Positions 1-11,959 of a DNA stretch of 64,000 nucleotides are shown here, piece after piece. How positions within the stretch are numbered: the first letter of the stretch is position 1; every line of letters starts with the position of its first letter. The DNA is from Hypoxylon rubiginosum. Taxonomy: Eukaryota; Ascomycota; Sordariomycetes; Xylariales; Hypoxylaceae. Under the pieces are notes generated by a model that saw nothing but the letters and a program-made list of their open reading frames with translations, did not search any database and was not told the origin of the DNA. A program made the translations under genes and the position numbers. The stretch covers positions 2,976,001 to 3,040,000 of the forward strand of contig CADCXA010000025.1 in NCBI GenBank assembly GCA_902806565.1, in the 5' to 3' direction.

Positions 1-620
1 TACCGTTCGGTTCGCAGAGTTCTTCCTTCATATCAGATTATACCCTTAAACCAGGCCAGCTACTCATATTCTACCCTCAGATCTGTCCCTGAACTGTTTC
101 CTAAGTTCCAGTTAGGGGGGATAGCTGCGGGAACGGTTTCTCATCCTCGGGAGGCCGCACGAAAGCTGCATCGCTACCAAGAACACCGGTTCCTGACCGC
201 CAGGCTCTACTGCAAGCATACCCAACACCCAGTTTGCCGGCAGACCGTCAAGCGGGGTATCGAAGATATTCCTCTAGCCCAAGGCCCGCGCAGAAGGCCG
301 ACAGAAGCGGCGGTGAATCTTGGGGGAGCGAAGAACGGGGGGTTGTGGCTAGTGGGCGAAGGCGAAAAAGGGGAGGCAAGACAAAACCTTAGATCAGCAT
401 CAAGCAGATGTCCAAGATGTTTATGAACCTGACGCAACCCCAGCCTGTCTGGGCTGACCGTCAACCCGATGACATCGACTATACATTGGAGTCTCACATC
501 TATAATTTGGACAGAGAGCGCTGGCATAGGCTCCTTTGTCATCAACTCTTCATCCACTACTGCTGCCCAGAGATATTCCCCTTGAACGACTTACTGTCTC
601 AGCGACAGACCCCGTGGGCG
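1..620. other. Upstream region, no gene seen
   Basis: I see no convincing coding gene here. The reading frame of the next gene is open back to an ATG at 408, so part of this stretch could be an N-terminal extension. The rest is likely promoter and 5' leader. Confidence 0.5.
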
Positions 621-2099
621 ATGGATTACCAGCAGCCATGGTTCCCGCAAATGGCCGCAGACAGTGGGGATGAAGCCACTATGGTAAGATCACCAACCCC
701 TTGGTCTATCGAAGCGAAGACTTACGCGTAATTTTTCGCAGGCCGATGATCTTGACAGTGACTACCTTCCGCGTACTTATGCGAGTACGCCGTACCAAAC
801 GACTACCGCTGGTGTCTCAGCCATGAACCCCGGGAGGGAATTTGGTCCGAATCAGCCCCAACACAACAAAGAACTAGCGGGAAACGACCAAACGTTTCTA
901 TCAAACCTCCCCACAGCAAACGCCTATACTCGAGGCTTCGAGGCCAGCTATGACCCCCGACAACATCCCTGGCAGGCGTACAACACGACTGGGGGTTTCC
1001 AAGCGGCCAATTACCTCGACTTCTCGAGCGGTCTGGCTGGCAATAACTGGCCCGACAGAGTGCAGGTCTTTGGGGAGCCTTCCGAAGGACCCCATGTTAG
1101 CCCCAGCAGCTTCTCTTCCTCAGCTCCCTCCTCGGCAACTTCCGAGGCCATGACGATGAGCCTTAACCGAGTGGCAGCCCACGGCAACACGACTAGCAAC
1201 CATCAAGGTAACAACTCCGGCCCTGCCACGGACGGCTCCGGCAACGCCTGGGGATCGAGCTGCCCTTCTACCATTTCTCCCAAGGTGCTACAAATCCGTC
1301 CGTCGCCGACCCCAACCTCGTCGTCAGAGTCGATTCGTACCAAAGTCGGCGACGCTGATTTCGGCTCCCCTGTACCCAAACATCACCACCACCCTCGTAG
1401 CCCGCTCTCTCCTCAGCGGACATACCCAAGGCCACGCAAGGAACTCCCTAGCAAGCCAGGCAAACCGCGCCCAGTATCGACATCATCATCGATGGCTTCT
1501 TCCGACTCGCGGCACTTCAAAGACAAGAGCCCGATGCCCCCTCAACAACCTGCGAGCCCCCAGATCCCGCCGCACAAGTCTAGGGTTGCCCAGTTGAAAA
1601 GAGAAGACCAGGACGACATGCCTCTAGGAGCCGAGGGTTCCTCGGCCCCCGATCGTAGCACCAGGGTTGTGGACGGAGGACGGGCTGCCAAGGACGACTT
1701 TCTTATCCGGTCCAAGCTGGCGGGTATGACGTATAAAGAGATCCGTCGCAAGGGCAACTTTTCGGAAGCCGAGTCGACCTTGCGAGGACGGTTTCGCACC
1801 TTGACAAAGGACAAGGAAGCCCGCGTGAGAAAGCCGGAGTGGCAGGACAACGATGTAAGTTCCCCAGGTATAAGGTACATATAGCATGGCACTCTCCGTC
1901 GCTAACTAAATGAACGACGAAGATTCGTCTGCTCAGGAAGGCGGTTCGAAAACTACATAAAGGCGACGAGATGTCGCAGGCTAAGGCGCCGTGGGGACAG
2001 GTGGCCAGCTACATCGCGGACCACGGCGGCTCGTACCACTTTGGCAGTGCTACTTGCCACAGGAAGTGGAAGGAGTTGGCAGAAGATGGCAGGGTCTGA
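621..2099 (+). CDS. Myb/SANT-like DNA-binding domain protein (fungal)
   Basis: Three exons are inferred: 621-683, 742-1854 and 1923-2099. The introns, 684-741 and 1855-1922, begin GTAAGA and GTAAGT and keep phase 0, giving about 450 residues. Residues 1 to about 330 are low in complexity and rich in Ser, Pro, Gln and His. The C-terminus (about 337-448) holds the conserved part, with DDFLIRSKLAGMTYKEIRRK, then LRGRFRTLTK and a Trp-containing helix block ending in CHRKWKEL. This resembles the Myb/SANT-like domain of many Sordariomycete proteins of unknown target. A nuclear DNA-binding role is inferred from the family. ATG 621 is preferred because it begins a compact exon, but the same frame is open from ATG 408 and would add 71 residues. 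Confidence 0.75.
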
Positions 2100-2388
2100 T
2101 CGAAACAAGTTGCAAGCTGCGAGTTTGGTTGGTTGGCTAATAAGTGAGTTGGTTCATATCTGTGTGTGCTGGTCTCGAGTGTGTATGAGAGGAGATATCT
2201 AAGGTATTTAAAAAGCGTGTATCAGAATTCCGGTAATGTAGAAATTGAAGGGCTATAATGTACTTACATAGCTGGGCGTTAGGCCACATCCATCTAACAA
2301 AGAAAGAGAACATACTGTCTCACCATCATAGCCTTTGAGTACGGGTGTCGATTCACGCTCCATTCTGCTAACTGCGGGCCAGCTTCTG

Positions 2389-3418
2389 CTAAGGAGGTAA
2401 ACCAATTCCCTTCAAGACATCGAGCAACATGTCGGGGTTCTCTCTTAAAGCATCCCATTCGGCCTCATTTTTGACGAGGGCGGTGCCAGCCAAGACCGTC
2501 CCATTGAGTGACACTACACCAATACTCTCGCCAGATTTATTCTTTATCATCGTCCCCTCTGCCGTCCTCGGACAAAGGGCCATAGAACTGCTTGTTATCG
2601 CAAGGTTATAGCTGATTTTCGCCTCACCTTCGCCAGACACTTCGATGTCTGGGAGGGCAGCCTCGACAGCACGTCTGTACAATTCTATATATGAATTGTG
2701 TCTCTCTTCGGCGCTCATGTCCGGGCGCATGCCGGTGGTGAAGACTTGAAATGGCAGCCCTTGTGTAGACTCGGTGAGCTTTTCTGCTAGCACTCTCCAT
2801 TGACCACCATTCTCGACATCTTCTAGTCCATCCTTCATGCGTTCGACTGGTAGTAGCTGCAGATGCCGGTGCGGCTGACTGGCACCTGAATGCGGGCCCG
2901 AATTGAAGAATGCGAATAGCTCTCGCCCGTCCGCGTGGTAAGCTTGGATACAGGCAAACGTAGCGGCTATGTCACCCTTCTCTAGAACGTGCGTCTGCGG
3001 CTTAACATCTCTAGTAACTAGAATGAAATGTTCTGGTACAACTGCAAATTTATTCAAGACTAGTCTATGGGACGGTGGTAGGTCGGCGATAAGCATGGCC
3101 GGGGATGGATTTTCGAAGGGGTTGAAAGGCTTCGCATTGGGCTCTTTGGGTTTCGGTGCTTTCGGCTTATGCGCCAAAGCCGGAGAGAAACGAAGCTGGA
3201 ACTGAATTGAATTGTAAGATATTGGTGTACATTGTCTTGAACGCAGATACGACCAGAGCTATACTCACAGGAATACTCACAGGAATAGAACGAGGTGTCA
3301 AGACGGCGACTTGGGTTGGATAATAGGTCACATCACCTGTGACTCGTGCTTTGTTGAAGGCTGCTTGAACAAGACTTGGAAGATTCGGTGGCGCAACTGG
3401 GCGAATCATGTCTGCCAT
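2389..3418 (-). CDS. ATP adenylyltransferase (diadenosine tetraphosphate phosphorylase, Apa1/Apa2 family)
   Basis: Exon 1 is 3281-3418 and exon 2 is 2389-3201, giving about 316 residues, normal for the family. The enzyme splits Ap4A with phosphate into ATP and ADP and belongs to the GalT-like branch of the HIT superfamily. The signature is at about residues 135-152, with SGPHSGASQPHRHLQLLP, in which the HRH..Q motif contains the catalytic His. The N-terminal stretch PSLVQAAFNKA and the late IKNKSGESIGVVSLNGTVL also fit. Phase-0 splicing joins SIP to FQLRFSPAL, as expected for the family. A duplicated donor 12 nt downstream could insert VSIP instead. The gene is divergent from the RutA-like gene, with 731 bp between the starts. 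Confidence 0.92.
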
Positions 3419-4149
3419 TGTAAAGACAATAGCTGTATAATCACTTTGAACAAGAGGTTATCCCGTACCTTGGTCCTTGGTTAGGAAGTACTGGTTTAAA
3501 TTCCGAGTTGCATCATCACCGAGACACGAGACACGCCCGCATTTAGTGTTGAATTTCCCACCAGCTGGCAAGCAGCTGTCAGGTAACCAGCAGACACACA
3601 CATGTGATTTCTGCTATCTAATTCCCCACCATTCATAGATAATAGGCACGCTCGTACTTCGTATAGACAGCCAAGCATCTTACCTATTTTAAAGAGGGCT
3701 TCGTTATCTTTGCTACCAAGGTGAACAGACGATTTGTCCCCTATTGGGCGACGGCTAGATATCTCTTAGGTAAGGTACATGTTAACCATACGTAATCAGG
3801 TAGGTTAGGCAATTACTGATTTACTGATCGTCGTCTTATGCGCATGGCTCGTCTATCTACGTCGGACTCAGATGTAACCTCCGCCAACCAGACAGACCAA
3901 GAAGACTTATCAGGTAATGGCGGGGTCGACACGCACGGAATATACCGACGACGGTAAGACATGTATACGGCTCTCGATATTCCCGTATCTACCTAGGTAT
4001 ATACTGTGTCTCAAGTCACAATGAGGGGCTTACGGCAAGCAACTCCTCGGAATATATACCTACCTAGGTAGATAAATATCTTCATCTTGTTGGTTCACCT
4101 AGCATAGCCTCCTTTTGTTCACGACTTCAGAAACCCTCCTCGACACAAG
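3419..4149. promoter_or_regulatory. Shared intergenic region between two divergent genes
   Basis: This probably carries both promoters, for the Ap4A phosphorylase gene (left) and the RutA-like gene (right). It contains an imperfect inverted repeat built on TACCTAGGTA, with arms at 3987-4002 and 4052-4073. No reading frame here looks real. The promoter role follows from gene orientation only. Confidence 0.5.
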
Positions 4150-5232
4150 ATGGCTCCAGTAGATATCGGTATCTTCATCCCAATCGGCAACAATGGCTGG
4201 CTCATATCCACGAACGCCCCTCAGTATAAGCCAAGCTTCGAACTGAATAAGCAGATCGTCCAGAAGGCCGAGGGTTATGGATTCGATTTCGCTTTGTCCA
4301 TGATCAAGCTGCGCGGGTTCGGAGGAAAGACCGAATTCTGGGATCATAACTTGGAGTCCTTCACCCTCATGTCTGCCCTAGCCGCCGTCACGTCCAAGAT
4401 CAAGCTCTTTGCCTCGGCAGCCATTCTTACCTTACCTCCGCCAATAGTAGCCCGCATGGCCGCTACTATTGACTCTGTAGCGCCGGGCCGCTTCGGGGTC
4501 AACATTGTCACTGGCTGGCAGTCCGCCGAGTACTCCCAGATGGGGCTGTGGCCCGGCGACCAATATTTCGGGTACAGGTACGATTACGCTACCGAGTACG
4601 TGCAGGTGATGAAGGACCTCTGGAAGGACGGCGTCTCCAACTTCAAGGGGAAGCACTTCCAGATGGAGGACTGCAAGCTATCGCCCCAGCCGACAGACGG
4701 CAAGGTCGAGATCGTCGCCGCGGGGCAGTCCGGCCGCGGCGTCGAGTTCGCCTCCGAGTACGCCGACTACAACTTCGCGCTGGGCGTCGGGATCAACACC
4801 CCCACGGAATTTGCCGGGGCGACGTCTCGCCTCGTCGAGGCGGCCGGCAAGACGGGCCGCGACGTCGGCTCCTACGTCCTGTTCACGGTCATCATGGACG
4901 AGACGGACGAGGCGGCCCAGGCCAAGTGGAAGCTGTACAACGACGGCGCGGACGTGGAAGCGCTGGCCTGGATGAAGTCGCAGTCGTCCAAGGACACGAA
5001 AGCCGACGCCCACTCCACAGCCACGTTTTTGGGCCTTCCCGAAGGCGCTGTCAACCTCAATATGGGGACCCTGATTGGCTCTTACGAAACCATCGCGAGG
5101 ATGCTAGACGAGGTTGCGGAGGTGCCCGGGACGAAGGGAATCATGCTTGTGTTTGATGAATTCTTAGAGGGGGTGGAAAACTTTGGTCAGAAGATCCAAC
5201 CGTTAATGAAAAGTAGACAAAGCAAGGTGTAG
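4150..5232 (+). CDS. rutA-like: RutA-type pyrimidine monooxygenase (FMN-dependent, luciferase-like)
   Basis: This is a single uninterrupted exon of 360 residues, close to the length of bacterial RutA. RutA opens the uracil ring between N3 and C4 using reduced FMN and O2, so that pyrimidine nitrogen can be used. The match runs from end to end: [19 protein letters not shown] at the start, then [47 protein letters not shown] with an RYDY block, [20 protein letters not shown] and [20 protein letters not shown] near the end. There is no signal peptide, so it is probably cytosolic. The lack of introns and the bacterial-like sequence suggest past horizontal transfer. No other Rut enzyme is visible nearby, so flavin reduction and later steps must come from elsewhere. 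A related sulfonate or sulfone monooxygenase activity is possible but fits less well. Confidence 0.9.
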   Translation: MAPVDIGIFIPIGNNGWLISTNAPQYKPSFELNKQIVQKAEGYGFDFALSMIKLRGFGGKTEFWDHNLESFTLMSALAAVTSKIKLFASAAILTLPPPIVARMAATIDSVAPGRFGVNIVTGWQSAEYSQMGLWPGDQYFGYRYDYATEYVQVMKDLWKDGVSNFKGKHFQMEDCKLSPQPTDGKVEIVAAGQSGRGVEFASEYADYNFALGVGINTPTEFAGATSRLVEAAGKTGRDVGSYVLFTVIMDETDEAAQAKWKLYNDGADVEALAWMKSQSSKDTKADAHSTATFLGLPEGAVNLNMGTLIGSYETIARMLDEVAEVPGTKGIMLVFDEFLEGVENFGQKIQPLMKSRQSKV

Positions 5233-8200
5233 GCTAGGTATCGAGCTTCGTGAGTATGAATGATGGGTAACAAGGCTGTATGCGGTTGACGAGTTACCGG
5301 CAATACCATGAATATTGGCTTTGGGTTTACCGTGTCGTGGAGTTGTAAGTCGTGGTTTATTTAACCATATCCAGCCAAAGGCTATGCTAATAGAATGATG
5401 TGCGATCAATGCTTGCCTGCGCATGTTAGTAACAACTATCCTTAATACTATATGAATTCATGTAATTAAGAAACGAGTTGATGATCAGTAAACAGTGCGT
5501 ATCGAGTTGTCATATCCTACATTCTCTTGGTCGGCGTTACATAGCAGGTCAGTCAGTCTGTCACTAATATATGAAGATAATGTCGGTTCAACTGCCGTGT
5601 CCCGAATTATGAGAAGTGACAACATCTATAGTACCTACCTAGATACCCATAAACGGGCCTTTCCTTCTCTTCTTTCTTCCTCTTTTACTTCTTTACAAGG
5701 TATTATGTTGTTCTTTTCGTCAAAAAACTTGAATTGCTACAATTAAATACTCATAGTCAGCGCCAAAGAAGAAAGACGATCTGCCTAGCCGCCACGACGG
5801 GTCGATCAATACCCGGAGCCCTAAAATAGCAAAGTGGGACTGAGTCTGGTACCCGTAAAAATATCCCCGCGATCCCAGGGCTGATGAAACACGGGTTCAT
5901 GGGGGGGTTTTTTTTTTGTTCAGGGGTCACAGCGCGGAAGAAGAGGGATGTTTCGAAACATACCTACCTTAGTACCTAGACCCAATTATTATCTTGGGGG
6001 TGTATGTAGTTTAGATCTTACTGGAATCGAATGCGCTGGGCAAGTTCTTGATCATCCTATCTGGTTGGTAACGGATTGCGCATGGTCATGCTATCCTGTG
6101 GGGACTAGCTAGGATTCATTGAAAAGGAGGGATGAATGGATTTGATTGAACGAGATCCGTAATTTTGGTGGTGCGATGGTGTTGTTTCATGCATCGCTGG
6201 TAACAAGAAGTTGGTTGGTTGGATGCTTTTGGTCAGAGAACATTGCTAGGTAGTTTAGGTACCTAAAGTACTTTAGGATCAGAATCCTATGATGTATTCA
6301 ATGCGTATACTACCACAGATACATTGGCGGAGGAAAAAAGGGATGTAATATTGAACTCGGCCGGGTCGATCCGAGATTGCTTAACGAAAGCCATGAGGTT
6401 CCAAGGACTAAAGAATCTTGATAACTTCTTAGCCCCATCCAACCGCCAACTCATGGCATATGCAGCACGACACCTATAGCCCTTCACCATGATCGAGAAA
6501 GGGTGAATTATAAAATTAGTAGCCGTCTTGCCATGCCGTTCTCTCTACTAGCGGTCAGCTAAGCTACATAAATTAGGTATTACTTTGCAAGTAGTAACAC
6601 AAAACAGAATACAAGCTCACATCACATAAGATGTACGGAGCCTAGCTTGGACTCGAGAACGATCTTGTCCAAAGATCCTCTTCGTAAACCGATGCTGTAC
6701 TCTCTCGTCACACGCTGGCCATGAACAAGCGAGCATCCGTGGCCAGTAGATCTCCGTACTTGTCGGTAGTTTGCAGCTCGTATGCCCCTATCGATAACCA
6801 TAAGCGCCCCCAATATGCGGATGGCTTAGTATAGTAGTGCGGCTGGCTCCAGCAAGGCCCGCCGGCCGCATTTGAAACTTCATTCAGGGGACCAGGGGGC
6901 CTCCGATATTGACATCATCCCATCTGCTTGTCGTCTAGAAATAACTCTTCTTATTCGTCCCCAAACTACATACCTAACATACTTTAAATACAAAAATGAC
7001 AGGGCTCTCTGCAGCTCACGTATGTATCTAGAATCTACCTACCTGTCTACATATCTGATTAAAGGATCTATTAACCTATTGCCTACACGTTATATGCGTT
7101 GGGTAGTATTCTGCGCTGCTTGGCTGCATACATTGGTATTGATAGGGCGGAAAAGGAAATGTGGATCTCCAAAGATCGTCCTAATCCTTGTAAGGATCCT
7201 TGAGAGAAATGCAGGAACATCGAGCACTGACCGCCAATGATGAGATGCCGATGATGTGATAAACGACGTACCATTCAGCCATTGCAAAGTGCAACTCCCA
7301 GCCCTAGCCCTCCCAGCCCTCAGGCTATCCCCTCAGGCAGTCAGGTCAGCTCGGGTCTTTTCTTTATTATGGACTTGTACCTGAGCAGCTGAGTACACCT
7401 GTCTATCTAACAAGTCGTAGATAATAAATCATATCAGCTGTCTTTAGGTCTTTAGGAACATTACAGGTCAGCACTCTATTTTCCGAATTTACTGTTTCAC
7501 TTTGTGGCATCCTTAAGTTCGGATGTAAATTTGCTGACGACCTGAGATGTTGGGGGCGTCTGTATTGGAGGCTCTTGTGTCCCCGTGGCTTAATTATCGC
7601 CGTACGGATGTCGATTTCGCCCGAGGCTTTTGCTGGATCTTGGCTCTTTAATCTGAGGTACCTCGCCTCCTGCCTGGGCTTGGCAATATGAATATGCCAA
7701 TATCTCCTCATAAGATCCTGGATTCTGAAAAGCAAAGTCTTTTTATCATATATGATGCGCTTTAATGGAATTAATACAAGAGTGTTGGGAATGGATTCGA
7801 TAGGAATCAAATGTTACTATACGAAAAAGTTTAGTGCCGAAAGGGAATACACAGTCACGACAGCTGTTAGCCAGTGCTTGCTACTTTTGGGAAGGTACAT
7901 GACTTTGATTGGTTCATTGGGCCGCAGGGTCACACTCACGATAGGTTGTATCATGTATCATGACCATGTGGCAATTGGATCTCCTTTCAAGATGAAAGGG
8001 CGGTCCGGAGAGACCCATGCACAGGGTGGTGTGGAGTTCGGTAGGGACCTGGTAGGGACCTGGTACCTTGCATATGGTGATCAGTGATCGATGTTAGTCG
8101 GTTAGAAGGTCCAGAGCTGCATAGGTCATATTGCATGTAGTAATTACATTATGTACCTCTGAGGTCTCCTTATATGTAACACTGAACCTTAAGTAGAATA

Positions 8201-9160
8201 TTACATACTATTATCACTTGTAGATGCTTCCTACCTTAGATACCTAGAACTTGTTTATATATCTTGTGGCTGCCGCTTAGCCATTTGATTTGCCGATTCC
8301 GCGTTGCGTTGCTCGGTGCTGCTTAGTGTCATGTTACCTGTGCCTCAACACCAACACCACCTCTAATCTCCTCGACGACGCATTTCCTATAATTGCCTTT
8401 CACCTCACACTCATTCTCTATTCTTAGAGCCACTCTTTTCTCCCGCCCCTCTCGGTTCCTTTCGACTACAGTTGTTCCCTTCAAGTCATTCATTATTAAG
8501 GAATACCAAAGACCTGCACCCGCACTAATCACCGATCACTGACCACTGTGACCCGACCTTGACTCGTTCAGGCCACCGTCCTTTTTTCCCGACTACACAC
8601 GCGAGTTAGTCAACAAACACGAACAATATTTAGTCGTGACTGTGACCGTAAGTCTTTGACCGGAGCTCACCTCCATTGTCACTTGTTTGTCCACCAACAC
8701 AAACACGTCGCACCTATTCACATATCCCCGCTGTTCTTGTTCTTTCACAAAGCCTTATCCAATCGTGTCATTGCCCTCGGCTGTCTAGCCTTAGGTATTC
8801 ACGAACAATCATGATTGTTCGTTGATTCACCAAATAAACTCCCACTGAATATGCCCGAGCCGCCTTAAGTCAAAAGGTGAAATACATCCTCGCCCATTAT
8901 TTTCCAACTCTCCTTCCTCCCATTTCCTAATTTCCATTTGTACCCAACCACATACCACATTCTATCATTCATTACCGACTACCTATAAAAATCATTTCAG
9001 CAACTTTTCAGTGTATGCTATTTTTGCCATCTTTCCATCTACAAGAGCAATCTCCCAGGAGGAGCAGCAGCTAATTTGGATAGTGCCAGCCACATCAACC
9101 TTCCTTCCAGTGGGTTAAGAACCACAAACTCATCTAGGCATAGCTGGTACTACCCTCAAG
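5233..9160. other. 3.9-kb region without a supported gene
   Basis: Several frames of 60-135 codons exist, but none has a recognisable domain or plausible splice structure. Motifs of the GGTACCTAAG/TACCTAGG type recur, and there is a T-run near 5908-5918. The last 800 bp (about 8340-9150) are rich in C and T and probably form the promoter and long 5' leader of the GH55 gene. Confidence 0.45.
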
Positions 9161-11959
9161 ATGGGACTCCTCAAGTTCCTTACAGTCTCTTTTGCGGCTT
9201 TAGGCCTGCTCTCTGGTTCCGTGACTGCCAGCCAGTCGAAGGCTCTGCAAGAGCGACAAGATGCCGCCTCGGATTATTGGGTCGCCAAAATTGAACGCCA
9301 AGGAGTCGCCGTGTACGCGGGATCAGACGAGTACAAGGTTTTCCGCAACGTCAAGGATTTCGGCGCAAAGGGAGATGGCACGACGGACGACACCGAGGCC
9401 ATCAACAACGCCGTGAGGGACGGCGAAAACAGATGCATAGACCACTGCGATTCCCGAACCAGCACCCCGGCTCTCCTGTACTTCCCCCCTGGTGTTTACT
9501 TGCTCAGCAAGCCCATCATCCAGACCTATTACACTCAGTTCATTGGCGACGCGAATAATGTCCCGACTCTCAAGGCAACCGCGGACTTTCTCGGCGTAGC
9601 TGTTATCGATGCGGACCCATACGTTGACGGAGTCGAACCGGCCCAAAACTGGTACATCAACCAGAACAACTTCTTCCGTCAGGTCCGCAATTTCATCATC
9701 GATATCAAGGACATGCCGCTCGACAAAGGCGCCGGTATCCATTGGCAAGTCGCCCAGGCAACTAGCCTGCAGAACATCGTCTTTGAAATGAACCCTGATT
9801 CCAGTGAGGCGAATCAGCAGAAGGGCCTATACATCGAGAATGGATCTGGCGGTTTTATGGCCGACCTCACGTTCAACGGCGGAGGAATCGGAGCCGACAT
9901 CGGGAGCCAGCAGTACACTACTCGCAATATGACCTTCAACAACTGCAACACTGCCATCCACATGATCTGGAACTGGCTTTGGCTGATGCATGGCATCAAT
10001 ATCAACGGCGGTAAGATGGGTATCAACATGACTGGCGACACATACGAGACTATCAAAGTCGGATCATTGCTCCTCGTCGACAGCAAGATCTCGAATGTTC
10101 CTGTTGGCATCAACACTCTCTACCGAGTCGATCAGCCGGACACCAACAACACCCTCATCCTAGACAACGTCGACATGACCGAGGGCGTTCCTACTGCCAT
10201 CCAATATGCGAAAGACAGCTCGGTCATTCTCAAGGGAAACCAAATGGTCGCCGGGTTTGACCAGGGCCGACAGTACACCGGAGCAGTTGGCAAAGCGATC
10301 CAAACTGCTAAGGACAGCGTCCATAAGCCCGATGGACTTCTTGGCGACGACGGCAAGATCTTCACGCGTGTCAAGCCTCAGTACGAATCCGTCTCGTCTA
10401 GCAACTTTGTTAGTGTGAAGACGGCCGGTGCCAAAGGCGACGGCAAGTCCGATGATACCGCTGCGATCCAGAAGATTTTCAACGGGGCTAAGGAGGGAGA
10501 CATTATCTACTTTGACCACGGCGCATACCTGATCTCCGACACGGTTAAGATCCCAAAGAATATCAAGATTACCGGAGAGATGTGGCCGCTTCTTATGGCT
10601 ACGGGCGACAAGTTCAAGGACGCGTCGAAGCCCAAGCCTGTCTTCCAAGTCGGTGTGGCCGGTGACGTCGGAAATGTTGAGATGTCTGACCTCATCATCG
10701 AAACCAAAGGCCCTCTTCCCGGTGCCATTCTCATGGAGTGGAACTTGGCTGGATCCGACAAGGGATCAGCCGGTATGTGGGACGTTCACTTCCGCATTGG
10801 TGGAACTGCCGGTACCGAACTGCAATCCGACAAGTGCACCATGAACAACGAGACGACAACGGCTCCTACGGACGAATGTATGGGTACCTTCATGATGCTT
10901 CATCTCACACAAACAGCCTCGGCGTACGTTGAGAACTGCTGGTTCTGGGTCGCTGACCACGAGCTCGACATGGAAGACCATAATCAGATAAACATCTTCA
11001 ACGGTCGTGGTGTTCTCATCGAGTCGCAAAAGCCCGTCTGGTTTTGGGGCACCGCTTCGGAACACAACATTCTGTACAACTACCAGGTTTCTAACGCCGA
11101 GAATGTCTTCATCGGTGTGGCCCAGACAGAGACGGCTTACTACCAGGGCAACCCCGCAGCTCCTGCAGGCACTTCGGTTCTTGAAGGCTATTTCGATCCT
11201 GACTTTGACCAGAGCTGTGGCGGTTCATCCGACACTTGCGCGCGCACCTGGGGTCTTCGTGTTACAAACTCGTCGGCGTTGTACGTCTACGGCGCTGGCA
11301 TGTACAGCTTCTTCAACAACTATGCCCAGCAATGTGTGGAAGAACAGAACTGCCAGGACAATATGATCAGCATCGAAAACTCGAAGGATATTCATCTCTT
11401 CGGTGTGAGCACCAAGGCCTCGGTAAACATGATTACTGTTGATGGTCAGTCGGCCGCCCTTGACAAAGACAACCGAAACGACTTCTGCGCTGCTATTGCC
11501 AGGTTCGAGGTTAGTGGTGCAGGACAAGGGTCACAGCCGAACGGCACTGGAGATGCCGGAAGTTCGTCATCTACGGTATCTGTTCCAACCTCCTCTTCGA
11601 CGTCGGGCTCGGACACGACAACGGCTGCTACCGCCACAACTTACCCGGGGTCTAGCTCGGGTCCCGTATCTTCTAGTGCCAGTTCAAGCACGGGCACCGA
11701 GACCCAGACCATGCCTGCTCCCGATTCGACATCGACAGGTAGCTATGTTCAACCTGGAGGAGATGCAACTGTCGGTACTCCAGTGTCGGATAGTACTCCG
11801 GCAACGGCCTCGACGACCACGTTGCCTATTCCCACAGTGTCGACTTTTACTACCCCAACAGGAACTTCGACTAGTGTTACCGGCGACGATGGCTCTGCTG
11901 TCACTGTAACAATTACCCAAACGGTTACAGCAACGGGAACTTGCCCTCAGGCGTCCTAG
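9161..11959 (+). CDS. GH55 exo/endo-beta-1,3-glucanase, secreted
   Basis: This is a single exon of 932 residues. It begins with a signal peptide (GLLKFLTVSFAALGLLSGSV, cleaved at about residues 20-25). Two right-handed beta-helix modules of the pectate-lyase-3 type follow, each opening with an AKGDG..DDT motif: VKDFGAKGDGTTDDTEAINN at about 60-80 and VKTAGAKGDGKSDDTAAIQK at about 415-435. This double-helix layout is typical of GH55, whose enzymes degrade laminarin-like beta-1,3-glucan in fungal walls or food sources. From about residue 790 there is a Ser/Thr-rich tail, likely O-glycosylated and without a recognisable binding module. The stop is TAG at 11957-11959. The same frame continues Thr-rich for 36 more codons to a TAG at 12065-12067, which may be a lost or readthrough end. 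Confidence 0.93.
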   Translation: MGLLKFLTVSFAALGLLSGSVTASQSKALQERQDAASDYWVAKIERQGVAVYAGSDEYKVFRNVKDFGAKGDGTTDDTEAINNAVRDGENRCIDHCDSRTSTPALLYFPPGVYLLSKPIIQTYYTQFIGDANNVPTLKATADFLGVAVIDADPYVDGVEPAQNWYINQNNFFRQVRNFIIDIKDMPLDKGAGIHWQVAQATSLQNIVFEMNPDSSEANQQKGLYIENGSGGFMADLTFNGGGIGADIGSQQYTTRNMTFNNCNTAIHMIWNWLWLMHGININGGKMGINMTGDTYETIKVGSLLLVDSKISNVPVGINTLYRVDQPDTNNTLILDNVDMTEGVPTAIQYAKDSSVILKGNQMVAGFDQGRQYTGAVGKAIQTAKDSVHKPDGLLGDDGKIFTRVKPQYESVSSSNFVSVKTAGAKGDGKSDDTAAIQKIFNGAKEGDIIYFDHGAYLISDTVKIPKNIKITGEMWPLLMATGDKFKDASKPKPVFQVGVAGDVGNVEMSDLIIETKGPLPGAILMEWNLAGSDKGSAGMWDVHFRIGGTAGTELQSDKCTMNNETTTAPTDECMGTFMMLHLTQTASAYVENCWFWVADHELDMEDHNQINIFNGRGVLIESQKPVWFWGTASEHNILYNYQVSNAENVFIGVAQTETAYYQGNPAAPAGTSVLEGYFDPDFDQSCGGSSDTCARTWGLRVTNSSALYVYGAGMYSFFNNYAQQCVEEQNCQDNMISIENSKDIHLFGVSTKASVNMITVDGQSAALDKDNRNDFCAAIARFEVSGAGQGSQPNGTGDAGSSSSTVSVPTSSSTSGSDTTTAATATTYPGSSSGPVSSSASSSTGTETQTMPAPDSTSTGSYVQPGGDATVGTPVSDSTPATASTTTLPIPTVSTFTTPTGTSTSVTGDDGSAVTVTITQTVTATGTCPQAS

